From Pseudarthrobacter sp. Fe7 (lineage in GTDB: Bacteria > Actinomycetota > Actinomycetes > Actinomycetales > Micrococcaceae): a DNA stretch of 64,000 bases. The stretch is taken from contig CP099977.1 in the NCBI GenBank assembly GCA_024372495.1, forward strand, positions 620,001-684,000. The letters run 5' to 3'. The notes beneath the pieces were generated by a model that saw only the letters and a list, made by a program, of their open reading frames with translations, did not search any database and was not told the origin of the DNA. Both the position numbers and the translations under genes were made by a program. Below, in pieces: positions 47,594-57,245 of the stretch (positions are counted from its first letter, which is position 1; the number at the start of each line of letters is the position of its first letter).

Positions 47594-48156
47594 TGTCAGC
47601 CGAGAGCACAGAACACGACTTTTCTGAAGAGATCGCAGATCAGGACGCGTCCGTGAACCAGGATGATTCCTCCGCCAAGGGCTCCGCCGCCAGCCGCCTC
47701 GAGGAAGAGGGAGACGTCGCTGCCGACTACCTGGAGGAACTGCTGGACATCGCCGATATAGACGGTGACATCGACATAGAGGTCCGGAACGGACGGACCT
47801 ACATCTCCATCGTTGCCGAGGATGAGACCGAAGGGCTGGAAGGACTGGTTGGTGAAGACGGTGAAGTCCTGGAAGCCCTCCAGGAGCTCACCCGCCTGGC
47901 AGTGCTGTCCGCGACTGAGAACCGTTCCCGGCTTGTCCTGGACATCAATGGCTACCGGCAGGAGCGTACAGGGCATCTGCAGAAGATTGCCGAAGACGCG
48001 GCAGCTTCCGTGAAGGAAAGCGGCAAGTCGGTGGCCCTTGAGCCGATGAGCGCCTACGAACGCAAGATCGTCCACGACGCAGTGGCCGATCTGGGTCTGG
48101 TCAGCGAGTCCGAGGGCGAAGGCGCCGGACGCCATATTGTCGTTTCCGCAGACTAG
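47593..48156 (+). CDS. jag: Jag/KhpB-type KH-R3H RNA-binding protein
   Basis: A 187-aa RNA-binding protein. An acidic N-terminus is followed by the KH-II domain (LVGEDGEVLEALQELTRLAVL) and a C-terminal R3H domain (EPMSAYERKIVHDAVADL). Jag/KhpB pairs with KhpA and affects division and envelope synthesis in Gram-positives. Its ATG overlaps the yidC stop. The gene order yidC-jag-rsmG is conserved. Confidence 0.94.
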   Translation: MSAESTEHDFSEEIADQDASVNQDDSSAKGSAASRLEEEGDVAADYLEELLDIADIDGDIDIEVRNGRTYISIVAEDETEGLEGLVGEDGEVLEALQELTRLAVLSATENRSRLVLDINGYRQERTGHLQKIAEDAAASVKESGKSVALEPMSAYERKIVHDAVADLGLVSESEGEGAGRHIVVSAD

Positions 48157-48176
48157 AGAATGCTGACCCAATAGTT

Positions 48177-48828
48177 ATGGTTGACATCACGGCAGCAGAG
48201 CTTCGCGCTGCTGAGAAGATCTTTGGCAACCGCCTGGAGCCTGGCAAAGCGCTATGTTGAGCATCTGGCGACTTCCGGGACGGAGCGGGGCCTCATTGGG
48301 CCGCGCGAGGTTCCCAGGCTGTGGAGCCGGCACGTACTCAACTGCGCTGTCATCGAGAGCGAGATTCCCCAAGGAAGCCATGTGGCCGATGTGGGAAGTG
48401 GTGCCGGGCTGCCCGGCCTCTGCCTTGCCATCGCGCGTCCCGACCTTGAATTGACCCTCATTGAACCACTGGAGCGCAGGGTGATCTGGCTCCAGGAAGT
48501 GGTTGATGACCTGGGGTTGGACAACGTCACGGTGATGCGCACCCGGGCCGAGTTGGCCGTAGGGCACGTGGAGGCGGACGTCGTGACGGCCCGGGCCGTA
48601 TCTGCGCTGACCAACTTGGCCGGGCTTACCATCCCGTTGCTGGGTGGGCACGGTGAAGTGGTGGCGATCAAGGGACGCAGCGCAGGTGAAGAGATCGAAA
48701 AGGCGACCAAAACCATCCGCAAGTTGGGCGGTGTGGAGACCTCGGTGCTGACTGTGGGTGACAACCTCTTGGAGGAGCCAACCACGGTGGTCCGCATCGT
48801 GGTGAACAAGTCCCAAAAGAAGTCCTAA
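48177..48828 (+). CDS. rsmG: 16S rRNA (guanine-N7) methyltransferase RsmG, one frameshift
   Basis: About 216 aa after correction. It methylates G527 of 16S rRNA using SAM; loss causes low-level streptomycin resistance in several bacteria. ATG 48177 opens MVDITAAELRAAEKIFGNRL. An extra C at 48237-48243 (GAGCCTG) breaks the frame; correction gives LELAKRYVEHLATSG. The SAM motif is HVADVGSGAGLPGLCLA, with VVTARAVSALTNL near the end. Last gene of the rpmH operon, followed by parA. Confidence 0.93.
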
Positions 48829-48916
48829 TGCGGGCCCGCTGACGGCTGTCAGCAGGCCGGAGCGGTTAGGCTAGACAACGGCAGCAAATTGGCTGAACGA
48901 GAGTGAGTGTGCCCCA

Positions 48917-49999
48917 GTGACCAGTAGTGAAGCCTCCGCACAACGGATCCCACCGTTTGTGTCCTTGGGGTCGGCACGTTCTGTCGCTGGGTCGGGGCTA
49001 GCCGGTACCGGCATGGCGCCTGGCAGAGGCGCCAACCATCCTAAAACGGTTGCCTCGCCATCTTCAGGGTCCGCAGTTTCACGTGAAACAACCTCATCCG
49101 GCCGTTCCAATGTCATCGACGCCATGGATGATTCAAGCCCAATCGCACGCGAGCTTGCCCATGAGACGAAGCGGCGGGAGCGGTTGGTGGGACGAAAGCT
49201 CCCGCGCCCTGAGAAGACCCGGATCTTTACCGTGTCCAACCAGAAGGGCGGCGTGGGTAAGACCACCACCACCGTTAATATCGCTGCCGCCCTAGCTGCT
49301 GCGGGACTGAACGTCCTGGTTATCGACATCGACCCGCAGGGCAACGCCTCCACGGCACTGGGAATTGAACACCACGCAGACGTGGACAGCATCTACGACG
49401 TCCTGATCAACGACGTTCCCCTGGCTGATGTCGTTGCCCCGTGCCCGGACATTGGGAAACTCATCTGCGCACCGGCCACGATCCACCTCGCCGGTGCTGA
49501 AATCGAACTGGTATCGCTCGTCGCCCGCGAACAGCGGTTGCGGCGCGCCATTGATGTCTATGCGAAGACGCGTGAGAAGAACGGCGAAGAGCGCCTGGAC
49601 TACGTCTTCATCGACTGCCCGCCCAGCCTTGGCCTGCTGACGGTTAACGCCTTCTGTGCGGCGAACGAAGTATTGATCCCTATCCAGTGCGAGTACTACG
49701 CGTTGGAAGGCCTCAGCCAGCTCCTCAAGAACATTGAGATGATCCAGAAGCACCTGAACGCGGACCTTGTGGTGTCGACCATCCTGCTCACTATGTATGA
49801 CGGCCGTACCAACCTTGCTGCTCAAGTTGCCGCTGAGGTACGCCAGCACTTCCCCGAACAGGTACTGTCCGCCGTAGTTCCGCGATCCGTACGGATCTCC
49901 GAAGCCCCCAGCTACCAGCAGACGGTCATGACGTACGACCCTTCCTCGAGTGGTGCCCTGTCCTACTTGGAAGCCGCTGCCGAAATCGCAGAACGCTAG
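48917..49999 (+). CDS. parA: Chromosome-partitioning ATPase ParA
   Basis: A 360-aa protein with a long, disordered 100-residue N-terminus before the Walker A motif NQKGGVGKTTTTVNIAAALA. IDIDPQGNASTALG and the Walker-B-like VFIDCPPSLGLLTVNAFCAA follow, as in Soj/ParA. ParA binds DNA non-specifically and moves ParB-parS complexes. GTG 48917 is chosen. A perfect parS (49076-49089) is embedded in the N-terminal coding part, encoding VSRET. Confidence 0.94.
   Translation: MTSSEASAQRIPPFVSLGSARSVAGSGLAGTGMAPGRGANHPKTVASPSSGSAVSRETTSSGRSNVIDAMDDSSPIARELAHETKRRERLVGRKLPRPEKTRIFTVSNQKGGVGKTTTTVNIAAALAAAGLNVLVIDIDPQGNASTALGIEHHADVDSIYDVLINDVPLADVVAPCPDIGKLICAPATIHLAGAEIELVSLVAREQRLRRAIDVYAKTREKNGEERLDYVFIDCPPSLGLLTVNAFCAANEVLIPIQCEYYALEGLSQLLKNIEMIQKHLNADLVVSTILLTMYDGRTNLAAQVAAEVRQHFPEQVLSAVVPRSVRISEAPSYQQTVMTYDPSSSGALSYLEAAAEIAER
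49076..49089. promoter_or_regulatory. parS site inside parA
   Basis: GTTTCACGTGAAAC, the perfect 14-bp core of the Spo0J/ParB site. It falls in the codons for V-S-R-E-T of the ParA N-terminal extension. Confidence 0.9.
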
Positions 50000-50065
50000 A
50001 ATCTTCAATACCGCAACGCACAGGAGGCAGGCTGGGCCTGGCTCAATCACTGGAGGGATTTACCC

Positions 50066-51369
50066 ATGAGCGAGAAGCGACGGGGCCTAGGCCGCGGTCT
50101 TGGCGCGCTGATTCCAAGTTCCGCCGCAGCCAATGGGTCCTCCGGTAACGGTGGCGCGGTTTCCCGGCCCGTGGACCTTTTCTTTCCGGAAGGCCGAAAG
50201 AAGATCGAGCCGACGGATCAGCCCGCGGCGCCTGCGGCTCCGGTTGCTGCGAGGACGCAAGACAAGGCATCCCAGAATGCTGCGCCGCGCCCCTCCTCAG
50301 CCAAACCGGCAGCTGCAGATATTGCTGCGGACAAGGGCAGCCAGGGCGAGCAGAGTGCTGTTCCTGAAGCTGCAGCGGCGCCAGTAAAAAAGGCGCCCGC
50401 CAGGAAGCCTCATGCCAGCAAGCCGAAGACGGCAGCCGACACCGCTCCGTCACCGGAAGTGACCGCGGCCCAAGTTGGGGGCGGCAGCAAAGCTCCTTCA
50501 TCGCCGGTGGACGTCATACGTCCAGAAGACTCCGGTGTCGAACTCGTGGAGGTACCGGGTGCCCGGTTTGCCGAGATTCCCGTAGCCGACATCCACCCCA
50601 ACCGTAAGCAGCCCCGCAGTGTCTTCGACGAAGACGATATGGCTGAGCTTGTCCACTCCGTTCGCGAGATCGGCGTCCTGCAGCCGATTGTGGTCCGTAC
50701 TTCAACCGAAGGCGGTAGCGAACCGTATGAGCTTGTTATGGGCGAACGCCGCTGGCGCGCTGTGCAGGCAGCGGGGCTGGAGACCATCCCCGCCATCATC
50801 CGGGACACAACGGATGATGACCTTCTGCGGGACGCCCTGCTCGAGAACCTCCACCGCAGCCAGCTGAACCCCTCGAAGAGGCCGCAGCCTACCAGCAGCT
50901 CTTAGAGGACTTCGGCACCACCCACGAGCAGCTGGCTGACCGTATTGGCCGCTCGCGGCCCCAGGTGTCCAACACGCTTCGACTCTTGAAGCTCCCTCCA
51001 CTGGTTCAGCGCCGGGTGGCCGCCGGAGTCCTGTCAGCCGGTCACGCAAGGGCACTTCTGTCCCTTCCCGATGCCGCTGCTATGGAACGCCTGGCGCAGA
51101 GAATTGTTGCTGAGGGGATGTCTGTACGGGCGACAGAGGAAGCAGTGACCCTTTATCAGGATCCTGCCACACCGGCCAAGAACAACATTCCGCGCCCCGG
51201 TGCGAGGCACGAGCGGCTGGACTACCTGGCTTCATCGCTGTCCGACCGTCTGGACACCAACGTCAAGATCTCACTTGGCGTAAGGAAAGGCAAAGTCAGC
51301 ATCGAGTTTGCCAGCGTCGAGGATTTGAACCGGATTATGGACGTTCTGGCTCCCGGTTCCACTAACTAG
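50066..51369 (+). CDS. parB: Chromosome-partitioning protein ParB, one frameshift
   Basis: About 434 aa after restoring one lost C near 50871-50875 (CCCCCTCGAAG read as CCCCTCGAAG). The CTP-binding N-domain has [20 protein letters not shown] and [17 protein letters not shown], then [20 protein letters not shown]. The HTH domain has [21 protein letters not shown] and [17 protein letters not shown]. The N-terminal 150 residues are an Ala/Pro/Lys linker. ParB clamps onto parS, nine copies of which lie in this window. It follows parA by 66 bases. Confidence 0.95.
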
Positions 51370-51380
51370 GTAGCGCGCAG

Positions 51381-51411
51381 AGGCCCGATTCATTGCGAAT
51401 CGGGCCTTTTT
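51381..51411 (+). terminator. Intrinsic terminator of parAB
   Basis: AGGCCCGATTC and GAATCGGGCCT (11 bp) enclose ATTGC and run into six T residues, 12 bases after the parB stop. Confidence 0.85.
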
Positions 51412-51719
51412 GCTGCCTGTTGATCAGCGGGCCACGCGGCCGTAGCCGTGCGTACAGGATGCGAGCATGATGTCGCTTGAAATTGGGCCGTCCGGTCCCC
51501 CAGAGCTCCATTTCTGTGGTGTCGGACCGTGGGCCGGGCGCAAGCCGGCTATCCCGGAGGCCACGATAGTTGTGCACAACGACATCTCGAGCTTCTTGCG
51601 GTGGTACGCGGTGTGTGCCATAAGTGATCGGATGAATAGCCATGCTCCTCGATACTCGCCTGTTGATTGGCTGGCAGCTGTAGTTTCTTTCCGGTTCCTC
51701 AAGCGTCCGGCAGTGTAAA

Positions 51720-51733
51720 GTTTCACGTGAAAC
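51720..51733. promoter_or_regulatory. parS site
   Basis: Exact GTTTCACGTGAAAC; the first after parB, 350 bases past its stop. Confidence 0.9.
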
Positions 51734-52452
51734 CGGGCCAGTGCGCTGCATGACTCCCTCCGGGTCATTGGTGGGGCTGCGCAGTCACTGGCAAGCAGGT
51801 CATTGAAGTTTTCACGAGCTTTTTTGCCGGGTTAAGGTGGTGGCTTTACGCCAGCGCAGGTACTTCGCGGGGCACTAAGAGTGGAAGGTGCGCCCTGATG
51901 TATCGCTGCGTGTATGCCGAGCCCGCGGACTTGCGCGTCAACCGCCGCCTGGCCCTGTCTTCAACTCATCGTTTCGGCTCGGTTAGGACGCTATCATCCG
52001 GCGTCGGGTGCCCTCAATCCGGGGCTATTCCACATCTAGCCCGGATATACATGCAACCATTCTGTTCCGGGGTGGGATGAACGGATCGCCGCGCGACGAA
52101 TTTGGTGGGCTCTGCCCCTTGTTACCCGAGACGCCGACGTGTCATCGGCTGTCATGATTCCCTTCCTACAGTCTTGCCTCGGAGGGGCTCGGAAGCGCTG
52201 ACCGGGCTTTGATGATGACCCGGGCACGCGCGTCCACCAGGCGGGTTGCTGTGCCTAGACGATGTAGTGGCTGTAGCCTTCAGCCGTGAAAGCGCGACAA
52301 TCTGGCTTCAGTTCCCGCCCATCGGTAAAATTAGGCCGGCCTTCGTGTTTAAGGGCTGTTCACCGAAGGTATTTGCAGAGTATAAAGCGAGGCTACACGT
52401 GTCCGGGCCAGCTTCGCATGAAACTCAGCTCCCCTACCCGGAGCGTCCTGCT

Positions 52453-52466
52453 GTTTCACGTGAAAC
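52453..52466. promoter_or_regulatory. parS site
   Basis: Exact GTTTCACGTGAAAC with TGTTTCACGTGAAACT context. Confidence 0.9.
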
Positions 52467-52651
52467 TAGAATGCCGGAAGTCTCGCGTGCAGCCGCACCG
52501 ATGAGCCGATCGGGGTTCAGCCGTATTGACTGCGGCTAAACATCTTGGGCGCTGCGGGCAATAGCGGAGTCGCAAGCTGTGGAGGCCCCCGGGAACAGTC
52601 ATCGTGAGTCATCGTGGGGCCAGGTCTACTGCGGCCTCCGCAAAGGCTAAT

Positions 52652-52665
52652 GTTTCACGTGAAAC
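52652..52665. promoter_or_regulatory. parS site, full 16-bp match
   Basis: TGTTTCACGTGAAACA at 52651-52666 is the complete Bacillus-type 16-bp parS palindrome. Confidence 0.93.
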
Positions 52666-53387
52666 ATTGTGGGGTCCCGCCTGGGGAAGCTTTGTCGATC
52701 TCCAGGAGTCCTCCACCATAATCTATCTGACGGGCAGGCTCGCGATAGGCTCCCAAGGGGCCGACTCTGGTGCTGTCCTCGGCTTCTATTGTCCTTGGCG
52801 ATGACCAGAATCCTTCGGTCATCGTCTTCCCGTTTTGGCTCGCGGAACTATGGCACGTCCGCGGACCCAGTGTCCACGTACTTTTCCGTTAAACAGGACC
52901 TTCTGTATGAAGGTCGAGCGCCCTGACCATAGTGACAGCCATACCCAACCGCAGGATCGGGCGTGGAAACCAACACAAGCGGCAGATCCCACGGAGAATA
53001 TCACCGTGGTGCCTAGTTCAGTCATTGACTGGTATCCCTATATCAGTCGTCGATATCGTTGAGTGGTCCACAACCGGCCAAAGATGGGTGGGCTGCGACC
53101 CGCCTCTCGATATAGGTGCCGTAGTCCTCCCCCGGATGCATGTGCGCAAGGCAGTCGCGGTCGATCTGTCGATGCCCGCGCTTGGGGGCTCCGCCACGGC
53201 CTGGCAGGTTTCCGAGCCACAGAGAAGAGGCGGGGGTGAGTCCGTCGCAGAGTGCGAAAGGTCAGGTTCCACGACCGGCACGTTGGGTGAGGTGTAGCCA
53301 GTCATTGCCTGGGTTTAGCGGATCTATTGAGGCGGGAAATAGTAGGAGTCTTGCCTGTGCGGTCACCTTCCCTGCGGTGGATATCCC

Positions 53388-53774
53388 TGTGGATAAGATT
53401 GTGGATATTCAGTGGCTCTTCTGTTGGCAAGCTGGCTCTCAGAGATGGGTGTCCTGGACCAACGTGAGTAGTCCTTGATCTGCGGTGCGGGCAGTGATCT
53501 TGTGGACGGCCAGTTTCACGTGAATCATTGAGTTCGTCATCGCGTCGGCAGCGAACCGGGCTCCATTCTCTATCTCTTCGGTGTGATTCCAGGCTGGTTC
53601 GGCCCATATTTGGTCCGTCACGCGGCGACGATCTTGCTTCGGCCCTATGATGCGTAAGGTCGCATAGCACTACCGCGGGGGATGTTGATTTCGGACGGGC
53701 CCGACGGTCGGAGCGACGCCCGTCTCGCGGGTGTGGATAATACTGTGGAGAATGGCTTTGGCTGTTGTGGATAA
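53388..53774. other. DnaA-box group inside the parS region
   Basis: Three perfect TGTGGATAA boxes on one strand at 53388-53396, 53732-53740 and 53766-53774, with near-boxes GTGGATATC, TGTGGATAT and TGTGGACAA beside them. No coding sequence overlaps. Confidence 0.65.
53513..53526. promoter_or_regulatory. Near-exact parS site
   Basis: GTTTCACGTGAATC, one mismatch to the 14-bp core in the right arm. It may be weaker. Confidence 0.6.
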
Positions 53775-54339
53775 ACCTGTGGACAACCTTCGGTCCTGCA
53801 GGGGTTCAGCCTGCATCTTGGTGACGCGTGGGAGGTGGCTGCGCACGGGCATCACTCCAACGGGCGTGGTCGGACAGCCCGACAGTCTGGAACCGGGTGT
53901 TGCCGGGTCAGGCCGCGCCCGTTTGGCGTGTGCGGTACTGCTATAGGTACGTGGAGCGTTGACGCAGGGGTTCGGCCAAGTAGTTGGAACCAGGTACGTT
54001 GGTATCGCCAACCGATCCCAGCAAACATGGCGCGGCCCCCTCCGACGGATCACTGCGCGCCTATTGGGCCGACAGGTCGACACCGGATTCCGGCCCAAAG
54101 GCCACCTGTAGAGCGTTTAGAATTTGTCCTTGTCATTCATGGCGGATATGTCGCACAGTGAAGACTGCGCATGAAGACCCTACCGCCGAGTCTGTGGGCG
54201 GTGGAAGGGGCTCCGGTGCCGTGTCTCGCTCTGCCTGCCTAGAGGAGTGTTCGATGGCAGAATTACCCGCCTGGTATAGCCCGGGGTGGGCAACGATAGT
54301 TGACGGCACCTGAATTTCGACTGAAAAATTTCCCTGTAC

Positions 54340-54353
54340 GTTTCACGTGAAAC
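54340..54353. promoter_or_regulatory. parS site within an extended palindrome
   Basis: Exact core, with GTAC on both sides so the inverted repeat extends to 20 bp (54337-54356). Confidence 0.9.
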
Positions 54354-54379
54354 GTACCCCTGGCGCCGGCACCGCCGCT

Positions 54380-54393
54380 GTTTCACGTGAAAC
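54380..54393. promoter_or_regulatory. parS site
   Basis: Exact GTTTCACGTGAAAC, only 40 bases from the preceding site, roughly four helical turns. Confidence 0.9.
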
Positions 54394-55239
54394 CATTCGG
54401 AGCACCCACGAGTAGCTACGTTCTCTTCCACGTCGGATATCGGCAACCCCTCACTCAACGCAGAGGCGTGAGACCCGCCGTTCCGGGCGCAACCTTGCTT
54501 GGCGTCGGTAGCTGCTGAATTCCTTGCCTCTGCTTCCTGGCTACCAGTGCGGCAGAGTCGGCATTCTTGTGCAGAGTGCGAGTTGTTTCGGGGAGATTTG
54601 CGGCAGGTCTGGAGACTGCGGGGTGGTCGCCGCCTTTTGAACTCGGAAGGACATTGAATCTGGTTTTAGTTCACAAAGGCACAAACGTCACCTGCAGCGC
54701 TCCCAAAGTACATCACTCTTAAGGTGAGCTCGGATATGGCAACATGCTGCTCTTAACGAGCCGCCACTGACTAGTTTGGGTCGAGTGATCCAAGCCGCGT
54801 GGCCGCCCCTCCCCGACGCGCGCCTCTTTGCGGAGGCGACGATAAACGCCGGCCCCCTTGTTACACCAGCCGGTAAGCGAGTGCCCAGCACGATCTCCTC
54901 AGCTGTGGGCAGACGACCCGTGGCTCGCTTTGCGCGGGCACAAGCGATACGACGTGGGCGGCAGGGGTTCGCGGCCGAGTAAGACTAACCATCGAATCAG
55001 GCGCCTGACGCCGTTGCCGAGCGAGGGTACGCACTGCAGATTAGTCCCGTATTGCACGGAAGTACACACCATTACAATTAGCACTGCGCGGGCCACTCTG
55101 AGGGTCCACTTGCTTGTGGGCAGCGCGGACTGCTGTATGGGAAGGCATCCTGGACTGAAAGGTGTATCGAGGCGTGCTCGTCTTCCTTTCCCACGACCAA
55201 TCATGGACGCTACGGCAAAATTTCTTGGGTGTTCATCGT

Positions 55240-55253
55240 GTTTCACGTGAAAC
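55240..55253. promoter_or_regulatory. parS site
   Basis: Exact GTTTCACGTGAAAC with CGTG left of it. Confidence 0.9.
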
Positions 55254-55519
55254 GTCCTAAGAAAGCGCCAGATAGGAGCCTTGGGCAGTGTCTAGCCACG
55301 CCGCCAGGAGGGTCTCAAGAGTCGTACCGATTCTGTATGAAAGTTGGAGGTCACGTGCCAGAGGATTGTCCACTGCAGGGACTGCGACGTTCCCCTGATC
55401 ATAGGCATGGCGAACTCCGAGTTCTTCAAGACATGTGCAGTGTAAGCGGGAGATCAGAAACGCGGACCGCTTCCTCGCTCTACACCGAGAGCGCAGACGC
55501 AGACTCCGTACAAGCAGGT

Positions 55520-55533
55520 GTTTCACGTGAAAC
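55520..55533. promoter_or_regulatory. parS site
   Basis: Exact core inside GGTGTTTCACGTGAAACACC (55517-55536), a 20-bp palindrome, about 180 bases from the end of trxA. Confidence 0.92.
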
Positions 55534-55640
55534 ACCACCCGGCCTACAAGCAAGGGGTAGTCGCTTCAAAGGCAGCCAGGGCTGACTGACGAGCAGTGCC
55601 ACCCCCTGTCCCCTGCTTGTGTAGGCCAGAGAAACGAAAG

Positions 55641-55670
55641 AGTGGCCACCGCCCCTCGGCGATGACCACT
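55641..55670 (-). terminator. Terminator of the trxB-trxA transcript
   Basis: Arms of 13 bases (AGTGGTCATCGCC / GGCGGTGGCCACT on minus, two G-T pairs) enclose GAGG and are followed by CTTTCGTTTC. Confidence 0.65.
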
Positions 55671-55715
55671 TTTCAATTCCGTTCGTGCGCTAGGCCGGTG
55701 CAGGCCCACTGAGCA

Positions 55716-56042
55716 TTAGGAGAGAACGTCTGCGAATTCCTTCTCGAAGAACTGCTTCGGCTTGGCTCCGATAACGGTGCTCTTCACTTCGCCGCCCTGG
55801 AACAGGTAAACAGCAGGAATGGAAGTGATGCCATACTGGGCGGCGATGGCAGGGTTGTCATCAACATTGACCTTGACGACGTCAACCTTTTCGCCGTATT
55901 CGACCGATATCTCATCCAGGATAGGACCGAGCTTGCGGCAGGGACCGCACCATTCGGCCCAGAAATCGACGATTACCGGCTTGTCTGCGGACAGGACGTC
56001 AGATCCGAAACTTGCGTCAGTTACATCTTTGGCGTTGCTCAT
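55716..56042 (-). CDS. trxA: Thioredoxin
   Basis: A 108-aa cytoplasmic disulfide reductase with the active-site FWAEWCGPCRKLGPIL, the buried Asp in VIVDFWAEW and the cis-Pro loop TSIPAVYLFQGG. It lies 36 bases downstream of thioredoxin reductase and is probably co-transcribed. It ends next to the parS region. Confidence 0.97.
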   Translation of the reverse strand: MSNAKDVTDASFGSDVLSADKPVIVDFWAEWCGPCRKLGPILDEISVEYGEKVDVVKVNVDDNPAIAAQYGITSIPAVYLFQGGEVKSTVIGAKPKQFFEKEFADVLS

Positions 56043-56078
56043 AACCTTATCTTTCTCTTCGAATAACAGTGGGGCTGA

Positions 56079-57035
56079 TTAGGCGGGCAGGTCTGCCAGG
56101 TAGTGCTCGACGTCGATAGCCGCCACGCAACCTGAACCGGAGGCAGTGATCGCTTGACGGTAGGTGGGGTCTACTACGTCACCGGCAGCAAAAACCCCCG
56201 GAATGCTGGTCCGGGAGCTCCGCCCATCCACGGCAATAGTTCCCTCTGGAGTCAACTCCAGCACGTCCTTGACGAGGTCAGTGCGCGGATCATTTCCGAT
56301 AGCCACGAAGACGCCTGTTACGGCAAGATCCGAGAGGGAGCCGTCCAGCAGGTTCTTCAACCGCAGACCGGTGACTTTGTCGGCGCCGTGGATGTCATCG
56401 ACAGCGCTGTTCCACACGAAGTTGATCTTTTCGTGGGCGAGTGCGCGGTCGGCCATGATTTTCGAAGCCTTCAACGAGTCGCGGCGGTGGATAACCGTTA
56501 CCGATTTTGCAAACTTGGTGAGGAACAGGGCCTCTTCCATCGCGGAGTCACCCCCGCCGATCACGGCGATGTCCTGGTCCTTGAAAAAGAAACCGTCGCA
56601 GGTTGCGCACCAGCTGACACCGTGGCCTGAGAGTCGTTTTTCGTTGGGCAAGCCCAGTTCCCGGTAGGCAGAACCAGTGGATAGGATGACTGCTTTGGCG
56701 CGGAAGGTCTCCCCCGTTGCGATGGTCACCGTCTTGACCGGACCCGAGAGCTCCAGCGCGGTAACGTCCTCGAACTGGATCTCGGTTCCGAAGCGTGCGG
56801 CCTGCTTCTCGAAGTTCTCCATCAGATCCGGTCCCATGATGCCCTCTGGGAATCCGGGATAGTTTTCCACGTCAGTGGTGTTCATCAGTTCACCGCCAGC
56901 GGTCACAGAACCAGCCAGCAGCAGAGGTTTGAGGTCTGCCCTCGCGGTATAGACGGCCGCCGTGTAGCCCGCTGGGCCGGAGCCCACAATAATGACGTCG
57001 CGAACGTCCGACGCTGTCTTCTCTTCGTTGGTCAC
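56079..57035 (-). CDS. trxB: Thioredoxin reductase
   Basis: A 318-aa FAD/NADPH enzyme keeping thioredoxin reduced. FAD fold [20 protein letters not shown], redox centre [25 protein letters not shown] fold [15 protein letters not shown] and HRRDSLKAS, and the C-terminal FAD loop [20 protein letters not shown] are all present. GTG 57035 is chosen since homologues begin shortly before DVIIVGSGP; a GGAAGAGG lies about eleven bases upstream. Confidence 0.95.
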   Translation of the reverse strand: MTNEEKTASDVRDVIIVGSGPAGYTAAVYTARADLKPLLLAGSVTAGGELMNTTDVENYPGFPEGIMGPDLMENFEKQAARFGTEIQFEDVTALELSGPVKTVTIATGETFRAKAVILSTGSAYRELGLPNEKRLSGHGVSWCATCDGFFFKDQDIAVIGGGDSAMEEALFLTKFAKSVTVIHRRDSLKASKIMADRALAHEKINFVWNSAVDDIHGADKVTGLRLKNLLDGSLSDLAVTGVFVAIGNDPRTDLVKDVLELTPEGTIAVDGRSSRTSIPGVFAAGDVVDPTYRQAITASGSGCVAAIDVEHYLADLPA

Positions 57036-57245
57036 TGGACCGTGAACCTCTTCCTTGTTCGACTCGCCTCCCCGCGGAGGCCGGCCACATGGCACAACTG
57101 TGTCCGCGTGCTGAATATTCCGGTGCCCGCACAACGTGGACGTCACCGAAGCCGGAGGGCCGGCCGTGGCAGGGCGCACCCTCCAGACTACATTCCTGCT
57201 GCCGCAGGCCTGGAAAGCAGTAACAGAGTGCAAAGTCGGAAGGCG

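Larger units (their letters stand above)
51412..55640. other. Gene-free centromere-like region with parS and DnaA sites
   Basis: About 4.2 kb between the parAB and trxA terminators without a convincing gene: open frames are short, overlapping and lack RBS, codon bias and known motifs. The GC content looks lower than the coding neighbours. It contains eight parS sites (seven exact, one with a single mismatch; listed separately) and three perfect DnaA boxes near 53.4-53.8 kb. It is the longest untranslated stretch of the window. Confidence 0.75.

Noticed and set aside
51412..55640. Short open frames inside the parS region as genes
   Set aside because: They overlap each other on both strands, lack RBS and codon bias, and show no recognisable domain.
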